A stretch of DNA of 64,000 nucleotides. It comes from an uncultured Granulosicoccaceae bacterium. GTDB lineage: Bacteria; Pseudomonadota; Gammaproteobacteria; Granulosicoccales; Granulosicoccaceae. Each line of letters opens with the position of its first letter. Positions within the stretch are counted from its first letter, which is position 1. Positions 8,098 through 17,126 of this stretch are shown piece by piece. The stretch is from assembly GCA_937923745.1 (NCBI GenBank), contig CALDUO010000070.1, positions 113,958-177,957 on the forward strand. The letters run 5' to 3'. The notes below the pieces were generated by a model. That model was not told where the DNA came from. It made no database searches and saw only the letters and a list, made by a program, of their open reading frames with translations. Both the position numbers and the translations under genes were made by a program.

Positions 8098-9786
8098 TCA
8101 CAGTGTTTTTAAGTATTCGAGCACGGCGCGACGCGCTGACTCTGACAGGTGATCACCAAATATGTGACCCTCATTGCCATACCCGCGCTGTGTCGTGTCG
8201 TAAATCACGGCATTCTCACGATACGGGTTGCCGTCGGCTTTACCTTGACTCAGGGCGCTAAATTGCCAGCCCAACGCCTGCTGATCATAAAAGGCAGCTG
8301 TGCTGTCACGCTCTGGTGGATAACGCCAGTAGTCCGGTCGCGCCTGACTGTTTAACATTAATGCAATGGTTGGCACCGAACCGTTGTGCAGGAAAGGAGC
8401 GGTCGCCCAGACACCGTCGAGCGGTGGTGCGCTGTATCCGGCAGTGGCCACAATAGTGGTGTCGGTGCCAAAAAACGAATCGTCATACCACTGGTTAAAA
8501 CGTTGATAGTCGCGCGCTGCCTGCACCGCGAGCTCTGGATCAGTACCCACGACCTCTACCGGAACCACGAGGTCCGGGTAATACGCCGCATCATCATATC
8601 GCCCATGGCAGCGGCTGCAGGTAGCATTAAATACATCGCGTCCTGTGTCTGCCAGTGGTTGATCAATCGCGAACGGATACACCGGTGGTTCTAATTCCTG
8701 AAGATACTGGCGTAAGTGGGGCGCCATCTCGTCAGCTTTGACGACATCGGTTTGATCCTCTGCGCACAGAATCGCCGCAGTCATCATGATACGCGCATGA
8801 TCGCCTTGACCCTGTCCCTGATAAAACATGCCTCGTTTGTATTTCAATCGCCACCAGGGTGGCACACTCACCGGTAACGGATACGTCTCCGGTGGGTCGA
8901 TAAACGGGGTCTCAGACCACGCCAGCGTCTTGGGATCACGATGTGCCATCAGCGCGAAGGTGAGATTATTTGCGATGTTGGCACCCACGGTGCTGGCTAT
9001 CATGTACGGTGCCACGGTGGCAATGCGATCGGCGAAGTACGCCCAAGACCGCTCTTCGGCAGCATTGCTGACCAACAACCCGGTCCGTTCCGTCGCACGG
9101 GACGGGTCCTCGGTAAAATCGAGGAACTCATTACCGAGACCCTCGACAACATCACCAAAGAGTGGGGCGCCGTGACAGACCAGACAATTATTGCTGATAA
9201 CGCGCTCACCATAGGGGTCGGCGACATCCGATAGAAAATACGGCAACCCGGTCGACTCCGGCGTGCGGCCCGTAAGTGTTGGCAGATCGTTTGGCGTTGC
9301 AGACGCCCCCGGGCTTTGATCAAACACCGAACGCGGAATGCCACAACCGGCATACCCTCCGCGCAACATCCACGCACGTCCTGTTTGCGCATCACCGGGG
9401 CGCTGCTCAGCGGCTCTGTCGAGTGCCAGTTGCGCCTTTGGTGTCACACGCGCGGCTGGCTCGTTGGCGATGGCCTGATTCAACATGGTTGTGACCGGAA
9501 ATAACACTGCTACCGTGATTGCGAGCACTGTAGGCACCCGCACAAACCTGCGCGTCGCCGGATGCTGAGCAGCCCGCAACGGCGACCGGCACTGCAATCG
9601 CGCGGCAGGCCACACTGACAGCACAGTCTTCAACAACCGCTGCAACAAAAACCGGTGCAAGGTTTGCGACCACCTCGACACGCTATAAACTGATCTGACG
9701 AGATGTCCCACCAGGACGTCCATAACAGCGTTAACACGACGGCTCAGGTGTTGCACGGCATTGTCTCGTTTGTCGATCATGGTCAT
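8098..9786 (-). CDS. di-haem c-type cytochrome, RoxA/peroxidase-like
   Basis: This 562-residue protein has two haem c attachment motifs, CLVCH (201-205) and CSRCH (390-394), and the ATAPFLHNGSVPT signature seen in the RoxA / cytochrome c peroxidase-like family. RoxA enzymes are periplasmic di-haem dioxygenases acting on polyisoprene; homologues with unknown substrates are common in marine bacteria. A hydrophobic segment at about 85-108 (VPTVLAITVAVLFPVTTMLN) would act as export signal, but 84 basic residues precede it, far longer than a normal signal peptide. ATG 9786 has GAGG 5 bases upstream, so the extension appears to be translated. It lies 35 bases upstream of the epimerase in the same direction. 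The substrate is unknown. Confidence 0.75.
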   Translation of the reverse strand: MTMIDKRDNAVQHLSRRVNAVMDVLVGHLVRSVYSVSRWSQTLHRFLLQRLLKTVLSVWPAARLQCRSPLRAAQHPATRRFVRVPTVLAITVAVLFPVTTMLNQAIANEPAARVTPKAQLALDRAAEQRPGDAQTGRAWMLRGGYAGCGIPRSVFDQSPGASATPNDLPTLTGRTPESTGLPYFLSDVADPYGERVISNNCLVCHGAPLFGDVVEGLGNEFLDFTEDPSRATERTGLLVSNAAEERSWAYFADRIATVAPYMIASTVGANIANNLTFALMAHRDPKTLAWSETPFIDPPETYPLPVSVPPWWRLKYKRGMFYQGQGQGDHARIMMTAAILCAEDQTDVVKADEMAPHLRQYLQELEPPVYPFAIDQPLADTGRDVFNATCSRCHGRYDDAAYYPDLVVPVEVVGTDPELAVQAARDYQRFNQWYDDSFFGTDTTIVATAGYSAPPLDGVWATAPFLHNGSVPTIALMLNSQARPDYWRYPPERDSTAAFYDQQALGWQFSALSQGKADGNPYRENAVIYDTTQRGYGNEGHIFGDHLSESARRAVLEYLKTL

Positions 9787-9858
9787 ACCTCACTGTGCTG
9801 TCGTAACCCCGACAGTGTCACGTCTTCTTTGCAGCGCCATTTGCTATCGCTGTCCGGT

Positions 9859-9936
9859 GTCATAGCGTCATGTCATAGCGTCATGTCATAGCGTCATGTC
9901 ATAGCGTCATGTCATAGCGTCATGTCATAGCGTCAT
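9859..9936. repeat. 13-bp tandem repeat, 6 exact copies
   Basis: gtcatagcgtcat is repeated six times without a mismatch (9859-9936), just downstream of the stop of the 626-residue gene and upstream of the cytochrome gene on the - strand. The copies are identical, so the array is young or kept homogeneous. It fills most of the 159-bp gap between the two genes and could change their spacing. Confidence 0.95.
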
Positions 9937-9945
9937 GCCACACAA

Positions 9946-11808
9946 TCATGGCAGCGCCTCCATTTCGGCAAACGCAAAACTGACCCCGCCTGATACTGCA
10001 GATAACCAACCCACCCAACGCTCTTCTCCACCAAGCGTGATCGTCTGATCAACGCTATGCGCCGGCGCCGCTAACGATAATGACGAAACTGTGGCGTGAG
10101 GTATCGTGGAATTCGAGGGCCTATCAACAGCGGGCAATTTGATAGTGGGTAAATCGATCACCCACCCAGTCTCGTAACGCTGCCCTGTTGCAGGGTGCTG
10201 CCAATTGTTTAACGCGGCTACAGCTAACTGCCGGTAGTCCAGCGAGGTCGCCACGCCACGCTCGGCATCCACCATCGTACCGGAAACAATGGCACGACCG
10301 GTGCCGCTTCGCCGACGGCTGCGTTCTATCACAAGCAGATGACTCCGCGCGGCCGAGGCCTCGCTGACGTTCCCGCGCGTCCCGTTGTCGACCCTGTTGG
10401 CAGTCTCTGGTATCGAGTCACTCTTTATACGGTCACTCTTTATAGGGTCACCCTTTATAATGTCACTCTTGACGACAGGATCTTTTGTGGTGTCGAGCCT
10501 ATTCGGGTTGTCACTGCCGCTCTCAGCTGCACCGGCGGCCTCTACGGCGATCAGCCATCGCTCGGTCACGACCGGCGGCAAAAAGTCTTGAATGGCATCG
10601 GTCGATGGTTCGCTTAGGCCTGCAAATGCTGCCAGTGACGCTTCTGTCGTGACTCTCTCCAACCACATTTCGCCGCCAACCACCTTGCCACCGTGCTCGT
10701 GGTGCCATTGCCCGGATAACACAGACAGGCGTTGGTATTGGCTATCGAACCCATTCGTCTGCCGGGTAATCGAACAGGACGTCGCCACCAACACGATATC
10801 GAGGGCCGCGTCGTTATAATGACTACTGAACTGCAACGGGGACTGACAACCCTCGGGGCTGAGCCAGTCCAGCGACACGTGGTTCACCCAGACAGAGGCC
10901 GCGACGTCATTGGTCGACATTTGCGCGTCGTAAGCTGTGTCGCCGCCCACCGCCGCGCCTTTCGGTGCGACTTCGCTCGGTGCCACTTCTCCCGAAACCA
11001 CTTTTCCCGGCACCACTGCTCCCGGTGTCGACTCTTTTGGTGCCAGACCGTCTGCGTCTTGACCCTCGGGGCGAGTCGTGGCGGCACGGGCAGCAGTGGT
11101 TGCGGCTTTGGTGACAGGTTTGGTTGGCGTCATGCCTGCGAGCCCCAGACTTGCGCGGCTTATCTGTATCGGCAGGCGATAAAAGGGGTCGGCCGCACCG
11201 TGTGGTGAGTCGGCAGTGAGCGTGGTGACATTAACCACGATTGACTGATACCGCCAAGTCTCCAGTGCATTCTCGTCGGTGACATCCGACACAGCATCAA
11301 GACTCGCTGCCGAGACGGGCGCTGAGGCACTGTTTACTGCGGCAATGGAACCCTCGACCGACTTAGGCCGCGACTCTGGCTGCGATTTTGGCTGCGACCG
11401 TGGCTGCGATTTTGGCTGCGACCGTGGCACCGGCTGACTCACCCGAGTACGGACAAACCGCGACTGTATACCGACGCGACCGCCATGACTTAATTCGAGC
11501 ACACCAAACAACGCCACCGTCTCGGTACCGGCGTCACGGTCGAACACCACCGCGAGTTCACTGGCTGCGGCCAACGGTTCGGTCACTGGTATGGCGGCGC
11601 GTTGCTGAGCTGGCTGCCGGTTTGATTGCTGATCGGGTCGTTGGGCTTGCCCCGATGCCACGCTGACGAACGTCAGCAGAGTCACCACGGCAACCACCGA
11701 TACCGCTTTGCATTGGATGCGCGAATTCTCGGGCAAAAACATCACAGATAAATCAGCGCAAAAGCGTATTGGCTTTGAGATTAGGGACGCTATATCGAGA
11801 ATCGTCAT
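9946..11808 (-). CDS. repeat-rich secreted protein of unknown function
   Basis: Not recognised. The frame is open from a TTG at 11826, with the first ATG at 11808. A more natural signal peptide (hydrophobic VSVVAVVTLLTFVSVAS, then GQAQ) would begin at the ATG at 11742. The mature part mixes three low-complexity linkers with beta-rich segments: an SQPK/SQPR array, a V-P/A-G/S-K/E-V array near the middle, and a K-S-D-I/R-I array, all encoded by 12- or 15-bp DNA repeats. Between them are conserved-looking blocks (for example a VSLDWLSPEGCQSPLQFSSHYNDA-type region with two cysteines). It is the first gene of the - strand group that continues with the cytochrome, epimerase and fusion genes. An exported periplasmic or surface protein is the safest description. 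Confidence 0.65.
   Translation of the reverse strand: MTILDIASLISKPIRFCADLSVMFLPENSRIQCKAVSVVAVVTLLTFVSVASGQAQRPDQQSNRQPAQQRAAIPVTEPLAAASELAVVFDRDAGTETVALFGVLELSHGGRVGIQSRFVRTRVSQPVPRSQPKSQPRSQPKSQPESRPKSVEGSIAAVNSASAPVSAASLDAVSDVTDENALETWRYQSIVVNVTTLTADSPHGAADPFYRLPIQISRASLGLAGMTPTKPVTKAATTAARAATTRPEGQDADGLAPKESTPGAVVPGKVVSGEVAPSEVAPKGAAVGGDTAYDAQMSTNDVAASVWVNHVSLDWLSPEGCQSPLQFSSHYNDAALDIVLVATSCSITRQTNGFDSQYQRLSVLSGQWHHEHGGKVVGGEMWLERVTTEASLAAFAGLSEPSTDAIQDFLPPVVTERWLIAVEAAGAAESGSDNPNRLDTTKDPVVKSDIIKGDPIKSDRIKSDSIPETANRVDNGTRGNVSEASAARSHLLVIERSRRRSGTGRAIVSGTMVDAERGVATSLDYRQLAVAALNNWQHPATGQRYETGWVIDLPTIKLPAVDRPSNSTIPHATVSSLSLAAPAHSVDQTITLGGEERWVGWLSAVSGGVSFAFAEMEALP
10415..10474 (-). repeat. 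15-bp in-frame tandem repeat, 4 copies
   Basis: Units at 10415, 10430, 10445 and 10460 share the core gtcactctttata. They encode K-S/G-D-x-I repeats (KSDIIKGDPIKSDRIKSD) in the 626-residue protein. Confidence 0.85.
11371..11430 (-). repeat. 12-bp in-frame tandem repeat, 5 copies
   Basis: Alternating cgattttggctg and cgaccgtggctg units (11371-11430) encode SQPK/SQPR repeats close to the N terminus of the mature 626-residue protein. A flexible proline-rich spacer is expected. Confidence 0.85.
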
Positions 11809-11826
11809 TTGTGACTCGATAGACAA

Positions 11827-12226
11827 CGCGGTTTGGGCCTTATACCTGCAAGCATAAATTGGACATAAAATGTAGCGTGCAAACGCACGGAAAAGCGCGT
11901 GGGAATGGGCCTTTTTAGCCTGTGTGAGAACCGGATCACTATTTGACGCAGTTATTATTTCGCCTCCAAACAGACACTTATCACGATTGTTAATACAAAG
12001 TCACATTATTTTAATGACGGATTGATACAATCTCCGCCACTTCGGAAGGCAGTGGTTAAACAGGTTGCCCCGGCATCCGGCAACCGGCCTGTCCGAAGAC
12101 TATAATAACAAGCCTGTGACCGAACCAAACGTCTCGAGGTAACCACTCCACGTCGACGGCGAGAGCTGATGACCTGGAATTTTGACATTCCGAGCAACGG
12201 GCCGGCACGATCGAAGGGACAACAAC
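11827..12226. promoter_or_regulatory. control region upstream of the exopolysaccharide locus
   Basis: This 400-base AT-rich region separates the divergent - strand group from the wzc-like gene and probably holds promoters for both. It contains a hairpin gttgcc/ggcaac (12064-12084) and a perfect TATAAT at 12101-12106, but no matching -35 at the usual spacing. A regulated or activator-dependent promoter would fit. No gene is apparent. Confidence 0.4.
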
Positions 12227-14476
12227 ATGAAGACAGCTGACTATATGGCAAACCAGACACTGCAGGGGTATTCGACCGTACCTGCGACCAGCGACGCAAA
12301 AGAATACCTGCGATTGCTTCTCAAACACAAACTGGGTCTGTGCCTGATGCTGCTTCTCGGCGTTGGCCTTGCTGCCCTTTATCTCATCAGCGCAACGCCT
12401 GAGTACAAGTCAGCTGCGCTGCTCGAGGTACAAGACAACCGCAACCCGATTGATGATGGCCCGCAGGTTGTTGACTTCAACGAACCGCCGGTCACCGAAG
12501 AGGCCAACATCATTCGTTCGCGTAAGGTGCTGACACCGGTCGTTGAGCGTTTTAATCTGCGCCAGGAAATCGAACCCCGCACCATACCGGTTCTGGGCGA
12601 CCTGACCCGCAAATTCCCGGTGCTCGCCAGTGCCGTTGAAGGACTGAGCTTCACCAAACGTTTCGCGTGGTCCGACGAGTCGCTCGATATCTCCACTTTA
12701 GAAGTACCCCGCCAGTGGGAAGACGAAACGATGATCATCACATCGCTCGGCGACGGAGCCTATTCATTGTCTAAGGACGAGCGCGTGATCATTGATCGCG
12801 CTGAAGTCGGTGAATCCCTGCTGGTTGAGTTGACTCCCCTGTCTCCGATGAGATTGGTCGTGACCGGTATTTCAGCCAACGAGGGCGTTGAATTTAAAGT
12901 CGTCAAACAGTCACTGCAGGAAACCCTGTCCGGTATTCAGCAAGCGCTGCAAACCGAAACCACCGACAACAAAACCCGTATGATCACCGTGACCCTGACC
13001 GGCGAAGATCCTGTCGAGACCACCGATCTGCTGAATGCGGTTGTTCAAAACTACAGCGATGCGAAACTCAGCTCGGAGTCCCGGGCGTCCAGCAAAGAAC
13101 TCGAACTCCTCGAACAGGCCATGCCTCGGGTCAAACGTGATCTCGAAGAAGCTGAGGCTGCGCTCGCACGTTTTCGTACAGAGAACGGCTCTGTTAACCA
13201 GAGCCTGCAAGACAACGCCAAAATCGAACAGCTCTCAAAACTGCAGTCGCAAATGATCGATCTGCAGCTCGAACGCGACGAGCTCAAGGAACGTTATTCC
13301 AATCTGCACCCGAGCACGAAACGCCTCGACAAACAAATTGAGGTGCTACAACGACAAATCTCAATCACACGTGGCCAGTTACGGGTTGCACCCAACACCG
13401 ATCGCGAACTGAAGATCCTGGAAGCCAACGAAGAGGCAGCCCGTCTGCAGTTCACCGAAATGGACGCCAAACTCAAGAAAGTACGGCTCGTTAACGACGG
13501 TCAGCTCCCGAGCATTCAATTGTGGGACGAGGCCCTGGTACCGAAAAAACCCATCTCACCAAACCCGCTGTTGGCGTTGGTCGCAGGTACGGTCACCACC
13601 TTGTTTTTGTACATAGTGTATTTGACACTGCGTTCTGCCCTGTCAACGGTTATTAACGATCAGGAATCACTGGAGCGCGCCTCAGGTCTGCCGGTTTTTA
13701 TCAATATTCCGAAAAGTGGCGCACAGCGCAAAATTGCCGCTGCTGCACCGCTCGATCCCAGACGCCTGCTGCCTGGCTCAACCGAGTTACCCGAAAATGC
13801 GAGCGCTGCTAATGTCCTGGCCGTGCAAAAACCCGAAGACTACTCCGTTGAAAACATGCGTGGCCTGCGACTGATGCTCGAAGACGTCATCGATGGTGCG
13901 CCGAACAACGTCGTGATGATCTGCAGCCCGCTGCCGGGTATGGGCAAATCATTTGTCAGTGCCAATCTCGCGGTATTGCTGGCCCAATCGGGCAAGCGGG
14001 TATTGCTGATCGACTCCGATTACCAGCGCGGCCAGCTGCACAAGTCATTTGGTCTGGCTATCGGCCCCGGCCTGCCAGAGGTCGTTGCCGGTAAATCAGA
14101 GCTCAAAGAAACGGTAAAAGCGACCTCCGTCGCAAATCTGTACTGCATCCCACGCGGCTTTATGGGTGCCGGTATCGCCCGGGAAATGCCCGGTAACAAG
14201 GAGTTCGGCGCGTTTTTGAACGTGGTTGCACCCCGCTTTGATATGGTCATTATTGATACACCGCCGATCCTGAGCGTGTCGACCGCCGCGACGCTGGGCA
14301 AACATGCCGGCGCGAGCATCATGGTGGTCAAAGAAGGTGAAATCAAAGAGCCGCAGATCAATGAGGCACTGAAGCGCCTGAGTTTCTCTGGCGTGCGTGT
14401 CAACGGATGTTTGCTGAATGGCTCTTCACAACCGACTCCCAGCCACTATGCTTACTACCGGGAGCAGCTCGACTAG
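12227..14476 (+). CDS. Wzc-like polysaccharide co-polymerase / tyrosine autokinase
   Basis: An inner-membrane chain-length regulator fused to a BY-kinase, which controls polymerisation and export of capsule or exopolysaccharide. From the ATG at 12227 (GAAGGGA upstream) it has 749 residues. A Wzz-type periplasmic domain is flanked by membrane helices at about 35-55 and 443-468, with long coiled coil at about 270-395. The cytosolic kinase follows: Walker A PLPGMGKS at about 566-573, Walker A' LLIDSDYQ near 594, and Walker B VIIDTPP near 676. The C terminus HYAYYREQLD carries only three tyrosines, a short autophosphorylation cluster. A longer frame from TTG 12182 is possible but lacks a ribosome site. 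No Wzb phosphatase or Wza channel is encoded in the window. Confidence 0.9.
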   Translation: MKTADYMANQTLQGYSTVPATSDAKEYLRLLLKHKLGLCLMLLLGVGLAALYLISATPEYKSAALLEVQDNRNPIDDGPQVVDFNEPPVTEEANIIRSRKVLTPVVERFNLRQEIEPRTIPVLGDLTRKFPVLASAVEGLSFTKRFAWSDESLDISTLEVPRQWEDETMIITSLGDGAYSLSKDERVIIDRAEVGESLLVELTPLSPMRLVVTGISANEGVEFKVVKQSLQETLSGIQQALQTETTDNKTRMITVTLTGEDPVETTDLLNAVVQNYSDAKLSSESRASSKELELLEQAMPRVKRDLEEAEAALARFRTENGSVNQSLQDNAKIEQLSKLQSQMIDLQLERDELKERYSNLHPSTKRLDKQIEVLQRQISITRGQLRVAPNTDRELKILEANEEAARLQFTEMDAKLKKVRLVNDGQLPSIQLWDEALVPKKPISPNPLLALVAGTVTTLFLYIVYLTLRSALSTVINDQESLERASGLPVFINIPKSGAQRKIAAAAPLDPRRLLPGSTELPENASAANVLAVQKPEDYSVENMRGLRLMLEDVIDGAPNNVVMICSPLPGMGKSFVSANLAVLLAQSGKRVLLIDSDYQRGQLHKSFGLAIGPGLPEVVAGKSELKETVKATSVANLYCIPRGFMGAGIAREMPGNKEFGAFLNVVAPRFDMVIIDTPPILSVSTAATLGKHAGASIMVVKEGEIKEPQINEALKRLSFSGVRVNGCLLNGSSQPTPSHYAYYREQLD

Positions 14477-14665
14477 AGCAAGACCCCCCGGACTTGTATT
14501 TTGTGACAGGCCTGGCAGAGCATCGCTCGAATAACGAGCACTGTCAGACACCCTGTTACAAAATGTGAATTGAGCTCAGAAAAGCCGAACCAATCGAGTA
14601 ATTTGTATGGCGCTTGCGTTAAACTAGCGTCTTTTACAACAACAACAAAAACCAGAGGAAGCACA

Positions 14666-15430
14666 GTGACCACCGTTAAAATAATCGGCGATAAAATCAG
14701 CGCCTCAACAGCTGAACAACTCGACGTAAAATCACAGCCCGCTAACGATGCGCCAACCAGCGATTTGCTGAACACTGACGCCAAGTTATGGACAACGTTT
14801 ACTACCGTAGACAACTCGCTAACCACACCATTGGTCGGTTTTCGAGCAGCCCTGAAAAGACTGGAAGACTTCGTTTTAGGCAGTATCGCATTACTGCTGC
14901 TGAGCCCCTTGATGGTCATAATCTCCATCCTGATCAAGCTCGACAGCACCGGCCCTGCGCTGTACTGCCAGAACCGTCACGGACGCAACCGCGAAGTGAT
15001 TCGTGTGTACAAGTTCAGGTCCATGTACCAGACCGGCACCGAAGCCAAATTCAAGCAGGCGCAAAAGAACGATCCGCGTATTACACGCATTGGCGCTTTC
15101 CTGCGACGCACCAGCCTCGACGAACTGCCGCAACTGTTTAACGTGATTCAGGGTTCTATGTCATTGGTCGGTCCCCGTCCGCATCCCATCGCACTCGACG
15201 AAGACTTCAAATACGTGATTCCGGCACTGAACTCCCGTTATGCAGTAAAGCCAGGCATCACCGGCTGGGCTCAGATCAACGGTTTTCGCGGCGAGACCAG
15301 CCACGTCTCTGACATGGTGCAGCGTATCGAACATGATCGCCAGTACATCCGACGCTGGAGCATCGGTTTCGACATCAAAATCCTGTTCATGACGGTACTC
15401 AAGGGCTGGACGCACGAAAACGCGTACTGA
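14666..15430 (+). CDS. initiating polyprenyl-phosphate sugar phosphotransferase
   Basis: It transfers a sugar-1-phosphate to undecaprenyl phosphate, the first step of repeat-unit assembly. The start is taken as GTG 14666, which has AGAGGAAG just upstream; this gives 254 residues. A single hydrophobic re-entrant helix at about 72-95 precedes the catalytic domain with KFRSM, the [11 protein letters not shown] block and GPRPHP, ending with the ITGWAQI region. The four-helix N-terminal domain of WbaP is absent, so this is the minimal monotopic type. It is 189 bases after the kinase gene and is followed by a hairpin, so it may form its own unit with that gene. Confidence 0.9.
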   Translation: MTTVKIIGDKISASTAEQLDVKSQPANDAPTSDLLNTDAKLWTTFTTVDNSLTTPLVGFRAALKRLEDFVLGSIALLLLSPLMVIISILIKLDSTGPALYCQNRHGRNREVIRVYKFRSMYQTGTEAKFKQAQKNDPRITRIGAFLRRTSLDELPQLFNVIQGSMSLVGPRPHPIALDEDFKYVIPALNSRYAVKPGITGWAQINGFRGETSHVSDMVQRIEHDRQYIRRWSIGFDIKILFMTVLKGWTHENAY

Positions 15431-15459
15431 TCCACACCCTCAGGACAACAGCAGTCATC

Positions 15460-15484
15460 TCAAGGCTGGAATCACCAGCCTTGA
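15460..15484 (+). terminator. possible terminator hairpin after the phosphotransferase gene
   Basis: A perfect 10-bp inverted repeat (tcaaggctgg / ccagccttga) with a 5-base loop lies 30 bases after the stop codon. It has no T run, so a factor-independent terminator is not certain; it may instead protect the 3' end of the transcript. Confidence 0.4.
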
Positions 15485-15567
15485 GAGAATGAGAGAGAGA
15501 CAGACCAACCGCTCTACCCGGCTTTAAAAACAGTAGAACAGCACGCAGCTACACCCACTCCACAAGC

Positions 15568-15627
15568 AAAACGCCCGGCAAAAAGCCCGGCAAAACGCCC
15601 AACAAAACACCAAGAAAAACACCAAGA
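15568..15627. repeat. 12-bp tandem repeat, 5 copies
   Basis: Units begin aaaacgcccggc at 15568 and drift through aaaaagcccggc, aaaacgcccaac and two exact aaaacaccaaga copies (15604, 15616). It is non-coding and partly degenerate. Confidence 0.8.
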
Positions 15628-15774
15628 CACCCAACCCTTCGGGTGAGTGCAACACAGCCAGCAAGACCCACGAACCGAGCGCAGAAGCGTTCCAAGCCTG
15701 CCTGATGGCCACAAAACGCAACCTCAGTCGGTCTGTTGCTTATGCCGCGAAGGCGACTGGCCATTGGTATGGCC

Positions 15775-15924
15775 CTTGGCCTGGCCCTGTAGCATGAACC
15801 TTGGCCTGGCCCTGTAGCATGAACCTTGGCCTGGCCCTGTAGCATGAACCTTGGTATGGCCCTGTAGCATGAACCTTGGTATGGCCCTTGGTATGGCCCT
15901 TGGTATGGCCCCCTTGGTATGGCC
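15775..15924. repeat. hierarchical 25-bp / 12-bp tandem array
   Basis: Four 25-bp units (15775, 15800, 15825, 15850) are each made of a 12-mer (cttggcctggcc or cttggtatggcc) joined to ctgtagcatgaac. They are followed by three bare 12-mers (15875, 15887, 15899) and a fourth at 15913 after a two-base insertion. The 25-bp unit appears to have arisen by insertion of a 13-mer into a 12-mer array, followed by co-amplification. It is non-coding. Confidence 0.9.
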
Positions 15925-16179
15925 CTTGGGCAGTAGGTGAACAGGCCTTATAGCGGGAACAGTAAAAGAGTGAGTCTGGCCGTTACACTGGGAAAATCAC
16001 TCGCCAGCATGCTGTCTTTTATTATCAGCTGACGATATCCGGCAACACGATTTTGTGAACACAACCGTGACCATTCAAAACTTGGATGACCCCGTCGCTA
16101 TACTCTAGATACGCGAAACAAGCCCAACTGCCCAAGCACTGACCAAACTGTGCACCAACCAACCGGTTATGACACCACC

Positions 16180-16980
16180 ATGAACGATGCCACCAACAAA
16201 CCCATAACCACCTGCTCTATGCTGGGGTTCGACACCGAGCCGGGCAGTATTAAACAGTATCTTGAGCTGATTAAAACCTCGGTGACTGACCGGCAGGCGA
16301 TCACTGTCTACTATCACAACCTGCATTCGCTGTACTCGTATTTCACGACACCCAAACTCAAAGCCTGTTATGACCGGGCCACCGCATTGGTTGATGGCAT
16401 GCCGGTGATTTGGCTGCTGGGACTCGGTGGACACAAGGTCACCCGCGAGCAGCGCGTCACCTATGTTGACTTTATCTGGCCCATGCTTGAGCAAGCCCGC
16501 GATAACGAATGGCGTGTCTATCATTTGGGACAGAGCAGCGACATTCAACAAAAAGCGATTGCTGTCATTCGTGAGAAAGTACCGGGCATCCTCATCGACG
16601 GCCATGACGGCTATTTTAATCAGGCACCTGATCATCCCGAATCGCTGGCTGTCATTGAAGGTATCAATGCCTTTGAAACCGATCTGCTGCTGGTCGGTTT
16701 TGGCGCTCCACGGCAAGAATATTGGGTAGACGCACATCGCGACAAAATCAAGGCATCGGCGTTATTTACCTGTGGTGCCTGCATGGAATACGTAGCTGGC
16801 GCGGTAAAAACACCGCCACGATGGATGGGACGAACCGGATTGGAATGGAGTTACCGTCTGTTTGAAAATCCTCGCAGATTTGCGTTTCGTTATTTGGTTG
16901 AACCCGTTATCCTCGGTGCCATCCTTGGCAAGAATCTGGTACTCGGCTCGCGCAAAAACAAAAGCATAGACGCGGCGTAA
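16180..16980 (+). CDS. WecG/TagA/CpsF-family glycosyltransferase
   Basis: This family adds an N-acetylmannosamine- or glucose-type residue to lipid-linked sugars on the cytosolic face. The roughly 266-residue protein has the family features: NLHSLYSY near the start, the VDGMP acidic motif, IDGHDGYFN, and GFGAPRQEYW toward the C-terminal third. ATG 16180 is preferred; an in-frame GTG at 16150 would add 10 residues, and neither has a clear ribosome site. It is probably the second or a later sugar step in the repeat unit. Confidence 0.88.
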   Translation: MNDATNKPITTCSMLGFDTEPGSIKQYLELIKTSVTDRQAITVYYHNLHSLYSYFTTPKLKACYDRATALVDGMPVIWLLGLGGHKVTREQRVTYVDFIWPMLEQARDNEWRVYHLGQSSDIQQKAIAVIREKVPGILIDGHDGYFNQAPDHPESLAVIEGINAFETDLLLVGFGAPRQEYWVDAHRDKIKASALFTCGACMEYVAGAVKTPPRWMGRTGLEWSYRLFENPRRFAFRYLVEPVILGAILGKNLVLGSRKNKSIDAA

Positions 16981-17126
16981 CACACGTTAAACCACAGGCA
17001 GCGTTATACTTGCGCCTACTGATTACCGATGACTGAACACACGATGTGCCCTACCGCAAGACGAACCTTCTCACCCGGCGTGTCTGCTGTGACTCTGTGC
17101 ATCTGTAGCCTTGGTTTCTGCCCGAC

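Larger units (their letters stand above)
15485..16179. other. gene-free region with two repeat arrays
   Basis: About 700 bases split the exopolysaccharide locus into two parts. I see no gene, only a decayed 12-bp array (15568-15627) and a hierarchical 12/25-bp array (15775-15924). The promoter of the second part (wecG onward) should lie between about 15930 and 16150, but no standard promoter stands out. Confidence 0.5.

Noticed and set aside
9859..9936. CRISPR or iteron-type origin
   Set aside because: Direct 13-bp copies without spacers could suggest iterons, but there is no replication initiator gene and similar arrays with different units occur throughout the window.
12182..12226. Upstream TTG start for the Wzc-like kinase
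   Set aside because: ATG 12227 has a Shine-Dalgarno sequence and a normal family N terminus; the TTG has neither.
15514..15845. Overlapping - strand frames in the repeat-rich gap of the polysaccharide locus
   Set aside because: Their translations simply read the DNA repeats (GQG, CFAG-type strings) and lack ribosome sites.
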